A model generated the notes under the pieces. That model worked only from the letters and a program-made list of their open reading frames with translations. It ran no database searches and was not told the DNA's origin. Both the position numbers and the translations under genes were made by a program. This document shows positions 23,300 through 34,864 of a stretch of DNA of 64,000 nt, in pieces. Origin of the DNA: Cristatella mucedo (lineage: Eukaryota; Bryozoa; Phylactolaemata; Cristatellidae); assembly GCA_009760855.2 (NCBI GenBank), contig WPIO01000219.1, forward strand, positions 62,001-126,000, given 5' to 3'. Numbering within the stretch: the stretch's first letter is position 1; the number at the start of each line of letters is the position of its first letter.

Positions 23300-23534
23300 G
23301 ATAATAATATGAAATTTTAGAAAACCTCAGAAGTTAAACTATTTGGAGGCACCTCACTTAGACTCTCTAGGAATAAGAATTTTCATTGGTTATTGAGAAC
23401 AAGCACAAAAACAGTATTCATTAGTGCACAATAAGAGCGTTCATACGGACTCCAGCAAATGATTAGACACAAGAGAGTTTTTAACTCTAAAACTTTGTCA
23501 AGTGATAGAGTGCCTTAACCTTATTCGTATGTTA
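23300..23534. other. unrecognised spacer
   Basis: No feature is recognised between the right Tigger end and the next LINE-A remnant. Confidence 0.5.
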
Positions 23535-23950
23535 GCTCCAAGCTTCGGAAGACTTTGAACTGATGGCACGACTTCTTAAGCATTTGAGGTTTACCAAATA
23601 TTTGAGGATTTTTAGTGGCAAAGGTATACAAAATAAGTCTGAAAAGCATGTAGAGCCATGCCACACTTTGTTGAGAAGCAGTTCTAATAAGTAAGAAGAA
23701 ACTACTAGCTGATTAAGCAGCTTCATTTTTATAACATGAGAAGAGCCTTGCCGGCTATCCACACCGCTTGCAGCGGCAATATAGAATTGCCCGGTGCAGG
23801 ATTCGAACCCAGGATTTCGAGACCAAGGTTTCGAAAAGCAACCACCTTACCTAACGTGCCATTACGGTAGGGTGGAGCCAGAAAAGAAAAGGGACCTAAA
23901 AGTGAGGAACAAACCCTTGATGTCGACACGCAGCTTGGTGGAAAGCCCAC
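23535..23950 (-). mobile_element. LINE-A 3' coding remnant, interrupted by a SINE
   Basis: Two parts (23,535-23,702 and 23,868-23,950) align in order with the minus-strand C-terminal region of LINE-A ('GGGACCTAAAAGTGAG' near 23,890-23,905 corresponds to the FRSLH region). The SINE lies between them. Decay is strong. Confidence 0.6.
23703..23867 (-). mobile_element. tRNA-derived SINE, copy 4
   Basis: It has the AGCTGATTAAGCAGC tail segment, the AAGAGCCTTGCCGGCTATCC body, the CCGCTTGCAGCGG hairpin half and the GGATTCGAACCC B-box complement. The head is truncated by a few bases at 23,867. Confidence 0.85.
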
Positions 23951-23994
23951 TGTCTCACTGTCGCTAACTTCCATCTTCATCCTTATAAATAGGT

Positions 23995-24500
23995 GGAAAT
24001 TAGTCTGCAGTAATAGTGCTCGAGATACTAATATGAGCAGAGGGCCGTTAAAGGATATATCAGGAAGTAAATCATCCTTGAAGACGTTCAGGTTGATAAC
24101 CTCAATCTAAGATCATCACTAGAGTAAGTACTAATAAGAATTAAAATGCTACACAGAACCTCAGAACAGGTTTCTCAGAAGGAAAATATTAGTAGTTAAA
24201 CTACTATAAGGACTCTAAAGGTAGCTAGCAAGAGAGTTTTTCTTATTGCTTCGGAAATATTTCCCTCTAGGAAGAATTATCAGCAGGGCTGTTCATTAAG
24301 TTAATCCTAGGAGAGTCGAGGCAAGAGAATCGACCTTGAAGCTAGGTGAAACTAAGCAAAGGATAGTTCATAGGGTAGCAAACAGAAAGTAGCCTAACCA
24401 GGGTCACTAAAATTATCCTCAGAAAGGATAAATGCCACTTCACTTAAGAAGAGAGTTTCCTGATGAGGAGCAAGAGCATTCAGACTGCTAAGAGGGAGAT
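23995..24500 (-). pseudogene. nad4: nad4 5' part (NADH dehydrogenase subunit 4), mitochondrial origin
   Basis: Close to the lower-coordinate end, the minus strand reads 'MILDWGYQPERLQGW' (about 24,128-24,075), the signature block of ND4. It follows nad4L as in mitochondrial genomes. Only the N-terminal third is present before the junction with nuclear sequence. Frames shift upstream of the signature. Confidence 0.88.
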
Positions 24501-24505
24501 TTATT

Positions 24506-24730
24506 TTAGCCTTTTGATAAGTTTATAGAAGCGACGTAATCTTTCCCATGATTTCAAATTACTGAAGTAAGGAGAGTTAACCCCAAAGCAGCTTCACAAA
24601 CTCTTAAGGTGATCAGAATAACCTTATATAACTATCATGCCTTCTTTAAAATCTTATAAAGGTAGGTTATACAGATAAACCCAAGGATACAACCTCTACA
24701 CTAATTAAGATAACAGTTTTTTTACGATGT
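24506..24730 (-). pseudogene. nad4L: nad4L (NADH dehydrogenase subunit 4L), mitochondrial origin
   Basis: The C-terminal half is intact in one frame: 'VCEAALGLTLLTSVIWNHGK' then 'DYVASINLSKG' and a TAA at 24,506-24,508. This is the CEAALGL...HGNDY pattern of ND4L. The N-terminal half is blurred by indels. Confidence 0.88.
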
Positions 24731-24974
24731 AAATCCATAGAGAATAGTCCTATAAATTTAATTTGCAAAGAACTTATCAATGGGTAAAAAGTTACTTTAT
24801 TCATACATTTGAAGCTTTTAAGAAGCATCGGTATTGCAAGCCGAAGAGGGATCTTCTACTAGATACTACCATTACTACTATTACTACTAGATCATTAGAT
24901 CGCGCGCATTTATGTCAGGTTTCAAGTCAGACCCTTAAAGAGTAATGAACATCTAATGAAGTTAAGTCACTATT

Positions 24975-26100
24975 ATTTAGCAAGTGTCTCTAAGAGGAAT
25001 AAACTAATGTAAAGGATAGTTACATAACGACCAATTGACTCGTACGGAGCTACTACATGGCATCTTGCAATTCATATTAAAATGCTAAAGGTAGTTACAC
25101 GGGCTCAGAATATTTAAGTAACAAGAGAGGTTCTTGAACGAAAATTAGTTTGTCTGAATGCAGATATGAGTAGAAGAGTAGCGATAGATTTTACTACAGT
25201 TACAACTCCGCCCAGTTGTATTAGCGACAGAAAGTAAGAAAGCACAACAGGGAATAAAGTGTCGCTCAGGTTGAATATGAATAGGGTTCACTATGGGTTA
25301 GCAGGGATAAAGTTCTCATGATCATCTACAACTTTAGGATTCAAGAGGACAATACCTCTTAGAGCTGTTAGGAATAACATGAACTCAATGGTATCCTTAG
25401 TAGAGAAATAAGAGCGGAAGAAAATAATATACCTGTGGGAAGGAAATCCCTAGAGGATTATGGGAGCAAGTTTGATTGTGGAAGGCTAGGAGAACCAACC
25501 TTAATGTGGCAATAATAAGTAGCGGCAAGACGCGGAGAGTAAATAATTAAACTATAGAGGCGGCTCCTACTGAGAATCTCCCTCTGAGTCATTCTACAAT
25601 AACCTTATCAACGTGAAGTGCTGCAGATACAATGTTCGTAGTTACAGCAGCAACTGGAAAGGAAGTTTGTCATCAAGGCAAAACATAACCTAGGAAGGCT
25701 GTAATGATAGTTCAGAATAAGATAACGACTCCAACTTTTCAAGTTTCCTTACATTTCTTAGAGCCGCAGTAGATCCCTCGTGCTACATGTAGGTATAGAC
25801 AAATGAAGAATCGAAAGGCTCCATTAGCGTGGATAAACGTATGAGCTATCCGCAGTCTACATTCCGGCTAAGGTGCCTCACAGAGGAAAAAGACATGGAG
25901 ACATCAGGAGTATAATGCATAGCCAGGAAGATTCCTGTAACAGCTTGGAGTATCTATGCATAATCCTTAAAGATAACCAAAGTTTTATCTGGCTGAAATG
26001 CTAATGAGGGAGTGTACTAGAGCACCGTTGACTAGCGTTAGCAAAATTTGGTTCTTACGTAAAGGTCTTGGCGTGTCTATCTAGAAGTATCAAACCATCG
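24975..26100 (-). pseudogene. cob: cob (cytochrome b), nearly full length, mitochondrial origin
   Basis: From the N-terminus it reads 'PLRKNQILLTLVNGALV' (about 26,070-26,020), '[19 protein letters not shown]' (about 25,955-25,897) and '[18 protein letters not shown]' (about 25,840-25,785). Then come 'ETWKVGVV' (about 25,755-25,732), 'AFLGYVLPW', 'HNPLGIS', 'HENFIPANP', 'LGGVVTVV' and 'YVTILYISLFLL' near the C-terminus. Span and order equal a complete cytochrome b of about 375 residues. Both axial His regions are covered. Several frameshifts and stops interrupt it. Confidence 0.95.
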
Positions 26101-26527
26101 ATGGGGAGAGGCTACCATGAAAACTATACACACTGTAAAAGCAAGTATAACTAAGAGAAGACTTTCCAATATTCAGCAAGCCCATAGGCTCTCCCTCTCC
26201 TGAAAGAAGGGAGTAACTTTGTAGCTTCCGGACGAGTGAATCACACTGGAGTAATGTCATTCTTCTGGAGGATAGAATTTGAGGGAAGGCAGCTAAGGTT
26301 ACTATCGAAGGTACTTTAAGAGCACACTCATAGCCGAAGGCCACTAATGTTTCTGCGATGTAAATTGAGAATGATTGGCAGCCATATAGTGAGTTGACGA
26401 AAATCGCAGGAAAGTTGCTTTCAGGTAGGCTAAGAAGTGGAGGTATCCCTAAAGGAATAGGCTGTTGTAAGATAGGTATCGCTAAAAATACAGAGAAGAT
26501 TAGCACCAAGAGGAACATGAGTGTCAT
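26090..26527 (-). pseudogene. nad6: nad6 (NADH dehydrogenase subunit 6), mitochondrial origin
   Basis: A 145-codon open frame begins with the hydrophobic 'MTLMFLLVLIFSVFLAIPIL' and a 'QQPIPLGI' block like the PIP(M/L)G motif early in invertebrate ND6. Its place between nad1 and cob is the expected one. The second half does not read as ND6 and is probably frame-shifted. It is slightly shorter than usual (about 150-170 residues). Identification rests on position plus the N-terminus. Confidence 0.75.
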
Positions 26528-26599
26528 GTATCGCGTGAGAGTTTATGTATAATCCTAACTATGGTGGTAAGTGGTTAGGGCATCTCTCTATTTTTTTAG

Positions 26600-27300
26600 T
26601 AGTGTATCACAATTCCGTTGTGTAAAGTGCATTTCAAGTCTACCACTCCGTTACGACAAGATAAGCATACTTCCTTGCACGGGAAGGAGAACCAAGTAGG
26701 GAAGGACTATCAGGAGGACTCCTTTTCAAGTAAGATACGTAAGTTGGTCATACCCGAGGGGAGCGAATGACTCCCGTACTCATAAAAGATTAATGCAATG
26801 TGCACTACTTTCACAGTACATTTGAGAGATGACCTTCATACCAACAGTCTAGTTCCCCTCAAAAAGAGAACTCTAGTTAGTATTATTGTGAAGATAAAAT
26901 TAGCATATTCTGCTATAAACAAGAAGGAAAAACCTCTTGTCCCGTACTAAATGTTGAACCCAGAGACAAGCTCTGACTCTCCTTCAGCGAAGGTAAGGGA
27001 GCTCGGGGTAGGTTTCTGCTACGGAGGGAGGGAATCACATCATAGCTTAAGGTTCACGAACAAGGTAAGGCAAGAGAAACCTCGCTCTTCGGAGGACGTT
27101 CTCAAATTTTAAGAGCAAGACACGATAGACACTCTTAGAAGTAAGAGTGCCATACTCACTTCGGAGAAAATTGATTGAAGGATGGCTCTAAGAGCTCTTA
27201 GAAGAGCATGCTGAATCCTAGTTTCGATCGATATGGTAATTTTGCAATAGGCTGTACCTCGATTGGTTGTTTGATAACTGCACTGGAAACGCACGAGAGC
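26600..27300 (-). pseudogene. nad1: nad1 (NADH dehydrogenase subunit 1), 5' truncated, mitochondrial origin
   Basis: It reads 'HALLRALRAILQSIFSEVSM' (about 27,212-27,150), the LLGALRAVAQTISYEVS block of ND1. 'FAEGESELVSGFNI' follows at about 26,987-26,946, then 'FIAEYANFIF' (about 26,922-26,890) and 'LTRVLFL' with AGA at the Ser position. A shifted 'PRVW' block lies near 26,760. The N-terminal GLLQPF-type block is absent, so the insert starts inside nad1, around 27,300-27,400. Confidence 0.92.
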
Positions 27301-28412
27301 TTAAGTAAACTCTGGCTCAGGCTTGGAACATGTAACCTGCTCCGGCCTTCGAATTTACCACTGGGAGCTATAGAATACATACGACATATACGCTAAATAC
27401 GTTACGATATAGACTTTCCATCTTCAGGTATGGGTGTTCTTCATTCTGGTTCGTTCGTGTAACGCCGACACACCTGATTGTAGTATAAACACTACAAATG
27501 TATACTATGGGGACTCGAGCGTAAGCCCCGGGGCTAAAAGGGACGGAAGGCTGAGTGGCTACCAACGTCTGGTACTTAAATTGCTGATCCATTGTTTCTC
27601 CTGCATCAGCTAATCTGCCTGAACAAATAAGCGCAAGGCCCTCCCCTCTAAGTACCAGCTCCGCTGAATTTGTTAGTTTACCGTTGACTGTAAAACGCCT
27701 CAAATCCTTTAATGATGTTCAAGTTAGGTTCATATTCTCCTCGGAGTTCTAGGTCGAGAAGCGAAATACAACGATAGCATGAGCGAAAAGTCATTTAAAA
27801 CGGCACTCAAAAATGATTTGTTATGGCATGTTCTTTGTACGTGCAACTTTTTTGTTGAATATGCATGAACTATTTTCTACTTCTGGCTATTAAATTTTAA
27901 ATTATATTTGCGTTGTTATGACGTCAGCTGACATTTTTCTTCTCTTGCGTAGATAAACTACTAAGACATTTAAGACTCTGCCAAGTAGCAATGTCGATAT
28001 TTTTATTTGGGTTGTTCTTGGGTGACACACGTTAAACACTACAGCTTGACAGAAATATCGCGTAGCATTAATGCTATATTTTTCTTCTGAGACTTTCAGT
28101 CCTTTAGAAATGGTAATGGTCGTGCTAGCATCCCATTTTCTATGGAATATGACTTGTATATGGTACATCAGGAACCATTATTACTATGGTATATCAAGAA
28201 CCATTTAATAAAAAACATGTTTTATGACTTATGACTTTCAACGATTTCAAAATTAAATTCTTATTACAGACATACAATATAGATTCAGTGTAAGTATTGA
28301 CAATGATTCAGTGATATTGTTTTATTACAGTTTTAAGTTGGAACAAAAATGAGAGAATGGCAAGGTATTTTACACGTCGGATTCTTAAGCATAAATCTGC
28401 GACAAAACAAAT
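27301..28412. other. spacer with one unassigned open frame
   Basis: A minus-strand open frame at 27,368-27,703 (111 codons, starts 'RRFTVNGKLTNSAELVLRGE') has no recognised domain. No tail or repeat of the window's TE families is seen. On the minus strand an AATAAA (plus TTTATT, 28,321-28,326) lies about 90 bases past the stop of the exon-like frame at 28,413. Confidence 0.4.
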
Positions 28413-28756
28413 TTAATATGGGTCAACATGAAATTCAGCTCGAATCTCATCTTTACGAAAAAATGCATTCTTCAAATCAACATTTGAATAAATGCGATCA
28501 CTTCCATCAAAAATTGAAATACAGTTCAGAGCAGGATTGTCATCCTGTACTAGTCTCTGATCAACTTCTATGCAGCGGTCCAGATTTCTCTTCAAAAGGG
28601 TTATACAAGGTCTTGTTTCGTACCTTGTTTTGGTGCTCAGTTTATAGGGTGAACGTGCTCTTGAAATGATTTCACTGGAACTTAAATTAGTAACACGATT
28701 ATTCCTTTCCGGAGTGTAAAATAGGCTTGCCAGACGTTCGATGATGCTTCTAAGAC
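28413..28756 (-). CDS. unassigned protein, probable terminal exon
   Basis: One frame stays open for about 115 codons from a splice-acceptor-like site (TTCTTATAG before 28,756) to TAA at 28,413-28,415, with AATAAA about 90 bases further on. Residues run 'LRSIIERLASLFYTPERN', 'LLKRNLDRCIEVDQRLV', 'ISIFDGSDRIYSNVDLKNAF', 'EIRAEFHVDPY'. The composition is ordinary for a soluble protein. I recognise no family and see no transmembrane segment. No TE motif is present. The acceptor, the absence of stops and the polyadenylation signal suggest a host exon. Its link to the caspase-like exon 6.5 kb upstream on the same strand is possible but unsupported. Confidence 0.45.
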
Positions 28757-29160
28757 CTATAAGAACACGACCTCATTAACTCTAACGTTATAAATTCAAC
28801 GAGGTAGATCTCAACATTTAATTATTAAAGCTTACAGTCAAAGCCCAAAGCTCATAATTAAATTATTGCCCATTCTGCACAAGAGGCTGTAAGATAAAGA
28901 AAGAAATACGAGAGTGCAACGATTTTCTCTCTCAGCGAAACACGGTGGCTGCAAATCATCTGTGATATACAGTGCATGCCGAGCATGCACCATGTCGCCG
29001 AGTAAATTAAAAACAAATAATTGATAGCTTCTAACTGGCATTTTAATGGGGGCTTGAAGAAATCTGAAAAGTGGTAGCCCCTCACAAGGAAACAATTATT
29101 ATAAAACATTGATAATAAATTTTCTAAGTGGCATTGCACGTTTAATGGCTCCCTAAGCGA
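28757..29160. other. unrecognised spacer
   Basis: It contains only short frames with no recognised motif. It could be intron if the preceding exon is real. Confidence 0.4.
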
Positions 29161-29300
29161 TATAATAATAATAATAACAATGCCCTTGATAAAGCACCCC
29201 CATAGAACTTAATCTCTTTCTACGCGCTTTACATTTGCTGCAAAGGTAAATGCAATTGAATGGTAAGTAAAATCATGCTTGAAAAACAGCAAATATAACA
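29161..29300 (-). mobile_element. LINE-A 3' tail fragment
   Basis: (AAT)n, hairpin region and part of the UTR, in minus orientation. The fragment ends at GCTTGAAAAACAGCAAATA. Confidence 0.85.
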
Positions 29301-29382
29301 TGAGGGTTTCAGGTATACAACGGAAAAGTGCTAATCTTCTGGTGCACTATTATTATATAATGTGGAATATTATTCTGTAATA

Positions 29383-29817
29383 ATAGTGATAATGCACTTG
29401 ATAAAGCACCCTCAGTGAACTCAAACTCTTTCTTGGCGCTTTAAATTTTCGAAAAAAGGAAATGCGATTGAATGATGAGTATCATACTTGATAAACAAGA
29501 AGAATAACGTTGTTAGGGGTGACAGGTACTGGGTCAGCATGCAAGTGTGGTTAATGGCAGCATAAAGTGTCAGCACGCATAAGCACATAAAGGACGAATC
29601 ACAGGGACCCACTAATGCTATGTTAAATAGGTGTGATTTTAAGTTCTTTTTAAATGTGATCACGTCAAGGGATGTTGTTATGCAAGTCGGGAGCGAGTTC
29701 CAAGCTTCGGGAGCATGCGAACTAAATACACGGTCTCCAAATGATTTGAGGTTTGAACGAGGTATTGTTAAACTGTTCGATTCCGAAAAGCAGACGAGCT
29801 TCCATCGGCACCATTAA
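29383..29817 (-). mobile_element. LINE-A 3' fragment, 5'-truncated
   Basis: Tail, hairpin with a GGGTGCT variant, UTR and the last coding block ('ITFKKNLKSHLFNIALVG'). It lies 80 bp from the preceding tail in the same orientation. Confidence 0.87.
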
Positions 29818-29819
29818 TA

Positions 29820-30244
29820 ATTAGAGTGTGAGTGACTGATTTGATACGTACGTGATTCATTTAACATTAATTATAACCATACAAATGAATCTGGCTAGCT
29901 AGTATTCGGCACACAATTTACTCCCGTTGCTTGCACTAACTATATCTTCTAAGCTTGCTGGCCAGTACTACTAATACTACGAGTAAACATTTCTGGACTT
30001 TATTTCAAGTCATGTCGCACAGTCGGTTTTTGGCTCATTATTAGATTCAAGTGATGTTGCACGTATGTGGCTTCCTACATATAACCATAAAGGCAATTGA
30101 GATTAACTCCTTCTTATTCAAAGCAATAACTCGATGGAAAAAGTCTATTGTCTAATTTATGCAACAACAGGAGGGCATTTTGCATCAATCGCCCTCTCGC
30201 AACAGGCAATACAGGATTGTCTGCTCCAGCACTGAAATCCAGCC
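29820..30244. other. unrecognised spacer
   Basis: No gene or repeat recognised. Confidence 0.4.
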
Positions 30245-30426
30245 TAATAATAATAATAATGATAATGCACTTGATAAAACGCCTTCAGAGAACTTAATCT
30301 CTCTCTAGGCGCTTTACACCTGCTGCAAAGGGAAACGCAATTGAATGGTGAGTAGTATCATGCTTGACAAGCAAACAAAACGAATGACATGGCAAGGGGT
30401 AACATACACAGGGTCAGCATGCAAAC
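30245..30426 (-). mobile_element. LINE-A 3' tail fragment
   Basis: It has (AAT)n at 30,247-30,265, a hairpin (CTCTCTAGGCGC) and UTR to GTCAGCATGCAAAC. A GC-rich segment with no family match follows. Confidence 0.85.
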
Positions 30427-30429
30427 CCA

Positions 30430-31555
30430 CCTGCCAACCAAACCTCCCAACTGGGCCGAGAAGCGCGAGCACAGGACCCGGAGGCAAAGATCGGCGAAAA
30501 GACCAGTAAGAAGTATAGCATATATTTAGCACCTTTAACTTGGTAAAAGTCCACGGTTTCCATTTAGGATTCAGCTGTCACGAGCACACAGCACGACTGA
30601 AATGTATTTACATCATTAACATGAATTATTTATCCATGACACTTGATAATCGTCAGGTTAGTTACTAATTTAATCATTGCTATAATATCACATACTTACG
30701 AACGTAACAAACTCATTGAAAAGCTATGCATAGCTCGTCTGATGCCGACAAAAAGCTGAGCACAACCTTTCCTAAATTTTCCTGTTGACTAGGATCCTGC
30801 TAGTGATCAGAATTCAAGCTCTTTTTCAGCCTTCAGCCATATTTGCATGACAACACTTCGAAGATTTTCATCTCTTATTAATTGGTATGCTTCGCAGGTA
30901 TTTAGTTTCATCTGAGTGTGAAGCTAGGCGGCTTTTTCTGATCAATGCTTTTTCTTGCCGATGTCGATTCATGTATTGACTTATCAGTAATTTAGCACAA
31001 TAACTTTCAGTACGACAACGTCATTACTACGTAGCCCGATCGACATGCATTAGTTACCGATAATTAGCCTTCTCTAATGGATGCAGCAGCATGGACTGTA
31101 AATAGTACAGCTATCTATCTAGATCTACCGAAAATTGCTGTGATCCAACACAGTTCTGAAAACACTTAAGTCGTTTCAAAATCACCACAAAGTGATGCAC
31201 TTGCGGATTTGTATAATGGGAATTGAAATTTAAAGTTGTGCTTTCCCTCATCTAAATTAAACGAATGATTACTGCTAGCTTCAACTGAGCGGCATATTTT
31301 CAGCAGCTTGAGATCAACAGTTAATAAGAGAAAGTTAAGCAGCCTTGCATTAATGCATTAATCTATCATCACTTTTAACTATGTCTTTGCAGTTCAGAAA
31401 AATAGAAAGCTGGATTAAATTTGGGGCGCTCAATATAAACTGAAAGAATAAAACTTGGCGTACGAATCCTAAATAGGAAGAATCAGCACAAGCAAATGCC
31501 GTTATACAGAAATATAAATCGAGATAGTTGTATAAACTGAGCTCATTCTTCCTCA
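30430..31555. other. long unrecognised spacer
   Basis: No recognisable gene, TE domain or duplicated segment. Only short, shadow-like frames occur. Confidence 0.4.
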
Positions 31556-31559
31556 AGCA

Positions 31560-34500
31560 ATTACTGTGAATCTCTTTAACTTAGTGGTCATGATGACTAA
31601 TGTAACTCCGACGGGTGAATGAAACACTTTTATTTGTGATCCTTGATCAGCATGCAATAGCCCCCATTAATAAGCGACCTTGTTTCTGATAAAGGCTTTG
31701 ACCTGCTCGCCTTGACCGAACTGGGGGGGGGGTAAAATTGGGAAACTGCCCGACAATTAATGACGCAACATCAACATGCTGTTATTTCTTTTGCACCTCA
31801 AGATCAACCAAAGTTAGCGGTAGATTCACTGTTATCACACGCTCATCCTTCTATTTAAAGCTGCTTTCAACTCTCTCCAAGCAACCTTTCGATAAATTGT
31901 TTGGGGTTCACCCGACAACAAGTTACAAATTGTGGCAGACGTCTATTGCCCCCATGTACTGAGTCCTCCTTTATCTCAGACTTCTCCAATCTTATGTCAA
32001 TTATGTGCAAGAAATCTACCATCCTATGTGATGGGTGATTTTCTAAATTTACTGCGATAACTAATCTGACGTCTTCAGCACCGACCTTCGTGCACCGACT
32101 GACTTATCGTCTGTTAGCTCATCGGCATGGCTATACTCGCCTTAAGTGTCGCACACTCGACCAAATTGTCTCTCACAAATGCACGCTGTCATTACCATTA
32201 ATTAAAATTTTTATTTTCTGACCACATGCAGACATAGTTCAGTCTACAATGCATGCTTGCCTCTTAATATAAAATCACAATATTAATCGCAAAATCTCAA
32301 AACCCTTCACAACGATGCTCTCCTTGCGGTAATATCTGCTTTAAATAAATAAATAAATCCTAGCTGATAAAACAGCCTCTTTTTGTATAGCGACAGAAGA
32401 GCCTTTAAGGCTATCACCGCCGCTTTTAGTGGCGATGAAGGATCGCCCACCGCAGGAATCGAACCCACAACCTCAGGACCAAGGTCATGAAAGCAACCAC
32501 CTCACGTAGTGTGCCAAAACGGCTTTTCTTATTCCGCTCGTTCAACAACACTTCTGTCCTCTCATCATTGGTAGATTGCTGCAACATGACACTATATGAC
32601 ATATTCAATGAATTTTCGCTTCTGACTAAGCTCACTGTAAACCCTTGCCGAGACGACCATTGGTTTACCACAAACATTAAACTAGCTAGATCTATTAAGC
32701 ACAAGCTTAAAAAACACAAGAAGGATCAGGAGTGACTGTCTATCAAGTCACTATCTATCTAGTCAAGATACATATGAGGACTGCTGTAGATCTTACCAAT
32801 CTATCACAGCAAAAGTCCAGTCTAGCTTCTAGGAAGCATTGTTAAATCACAGGCTCACATTAAAAAATGCTGATGCCTAAAGATCAACTACGTTCTTAAC
32901 CAGTCCCAGGCAAGCTCCTTATCTAGTCATCCTTGTGATGATCTTGTTGATCGCTTTTTCTAGATTCTTCGTAAACAAGATAGAAACGATCACCGAGTCG
33001 ATACTTAGGATAGCAGCACCTCTCAGGAATCCTGTCCCTCAATTAAGGCATCCGTGAAACTTCTAAATCAAAGGAGGTAACAAATGACCTCATTCTGAAA
33101 ATTACCACCCATTCAAAGAAGAGTGCGAGTCCTCCATACCCTATTCCCACTGTCCTGCTTCAACGATCAGCTGCTGCCATGCATAAGTAGCATCAAAAGT
33201 ATTTCAATAGCCTCAGGTCATGAGCTAGCACCTTTCTAAAAGACTGTCAGCATCCCATTACTCAGCAAAGCAGCACTAGACCCAGAGAACCTGAGCACCT
33301 TCCACCTATTCTCCATTCTGCCGCTCCTACCAAAGACACTGGAACGAGTCGTGGCAGACAAGCTGAACTCTTACATTTTAAAACTTCCAACCTCACTAGC
33401 AAGCTCCAATCTGGTTGCTTCGGGTGTGTAAAGACCTACTTAGGATTGCCCCCTTAGTTAGAGTCTCTCTGCTTGCTTTGCTCAATCTTTCGTCAGCTTT
33501 TGATGCTATCGATTACCCAAGTCCTTCTCGAGCGCCTCTCATCTCGCCTGCACATCACGAGCATGTTAAAGAATTGTTTCGGGTCCTATCTCAGTGGGAG
33601 ACTCCAGAGTATTTATGTGAATGGACAATCATCCGATGAACCACTTAAGAACGGGGCACCCTGGAAATCTGAGCTCGGTAGGCATCTTTTAACAGGTTAT
33701 ACCCCCTTTTGAAAATGTGATCACCAATTATATGCTAGTCTTTCACTTCTATTCTGATGACACTCAATCACACTTTTACTTTGATTCACCTCAGCCCTCC
33801 AACAGGTGGAATTCTCTCAACCCCTCTCCTGAATGTATCGATGACATCCGCCCGCGGATGACGGCAACCATTCTTAAATTGAATGATGACAAAACAAACT
33901 TATTAGTTATGGGCAAGCCAAGTGCGATTCAAGCATAGGAAAGACTAACGCTCCAAATCAGCTCTGCTAGCATAATTTCTGTTGAATCTGCACGAAATCT
34001 AGGTGTCATGTTTCAAAGTGACTTTTCTTTGGATGACTACATCAGGTCTAGAGTCAAATTAAAGTCTAATGCCTACTTTCAGCAAGGTAACTTTGCTAAA
34101 ATAAATTCGGGCTTGTTTAGACAGTAATACCACATCTAAATTGGTTCATGCATTTGTTACAGCCAGTTTTAACTTCCATGACTCACTGCTTACTTATCTA
34201 CTGGCGTTTTAACTCAGGCGATACAGCTGGTGAAAAACACTGCAGCTACGCTTGTCTGTCATGAGAGTTGCAGCTACCACATCACATCGTGTTTTGGTGA
34301 CCTGCAACAGCAAACAGTCAAGCAAGGAACTGACTTCCAAATTTTGTCGTTCAATTTGAGGTCCCTTCCCTCTTTGGCTCCAGTTTACCTACAAGATCTA
34401 CTCCCCCACTCGGCTAAGCATCGCTTCACCCACTTATCGGAATCTAATTGCTAACATTTACCTCGTAATCCTTTGGAGACACTGCCTTTAGTCCGTATGG

Positions 34501-34862
34501 TCCCAAAGCTTGGAACTCTCTATCGACTTGCGATGCAACATCCCTTGACTAGATGACATTTAAAAAGGACTTAAGAACTCACCTATTTAGGACAGCATTA
34601 AGTGGATCCCTGTAATTCGTCCTTTATGTGGTTATGCGTGCTGACACTGTGCATGCTGCCACTAACCACACTTGCATGCCGGGCCTGTGCATGTCACCCC
34701 TAACCATGTTATACATGTTGCTTATCAAGCATAACAAGCATTAAATCGCGTTTCGCTTTGCAGCAAGTGTAAAGCGCCTAGAAAGAGATTGAACTCTCTG
34801 AGAGATATTCCTCGAAAGACACTGAATTCTCATCATATCAAATGCATTATTATTCTTATTAT
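31560..34862 (+). mobile_element. LINE-A copy, long, strongly decayed, with a SINE inside
   Basis: Endonuclease remnants (DVYCP near 31,940, GDF near 32,035, SDHMQ near 32,220) are followed by linker, RT ('NLSSAFDAID' at about 33,484-33,513, 'FYSDDTQ' at 33,747-33,768), the C-terminal block and a 3' hairpin near 34,767-34,810. The hairpin region is followed by a second partial copy of its 3' half and an (ATT)n run near 34,845-34,870. A run of about ten G occurs near 31,724-31,733. The SINE splits the linker region. Divergence marks it as one of the oldest copies. Confidence 0.85.
32342..32526 (-). mobile_element. tRNA-derived SINE, copy 5
   Basis: The (AAAT)n tail at 32,343-32,358 is followed in minus orientation by body, hairpin, B-box (GGAATCGAACCC complement) and head. 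It sits in the linker of the old LINE-A copy, whose coding continues on both sides. Confidence 0.88.
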
Positions 34863-34864
34863 TA

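Larger units (their letters stand above)
23990..27300 (-). other. nuclear copy of mitochondrial DNA (NUMT), about 3.3 kb
   Basis: Five mitochondrial protein genes are readable on the minus strand in the order nad1, nad6, cob, nad4L, partial nad4, all colinear and adjacent. TGA stands at conserved Trp positions (cob ETW, VLPW, EW), and AGA stands where Ser is usual (nad1 LTSVLF, nad4L near the CEAALGL block). So the source used an invertebrate-type mitochondrial code. Stops and frameshifts occur in most genes, so the piece is nuclear and decayed. No clear tRNA was found in the gaps at 26,530-26,600 and 24,730-24,975. Left and right junctions are uncertain by tens of bases. Confidence 0.95.

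Noticed and set aside
23990..27300. Host membrane-protein gene, suggested by the hydrophobic 145-codon frame at 26,090-26,527
   Set aside because: Neighbouring minus-strand sequence reads as nad1, cob and nad4L with mitochondrial codons, so the hydrophobic frame is the nad6 remnant.
27368..27703. 111-codon minus-strand frame as a mitochondrial rRNA or protein continuation
   Set aside because: Base composition and motifs do not match nad1 N-terminus or rRNA; left unassigned.
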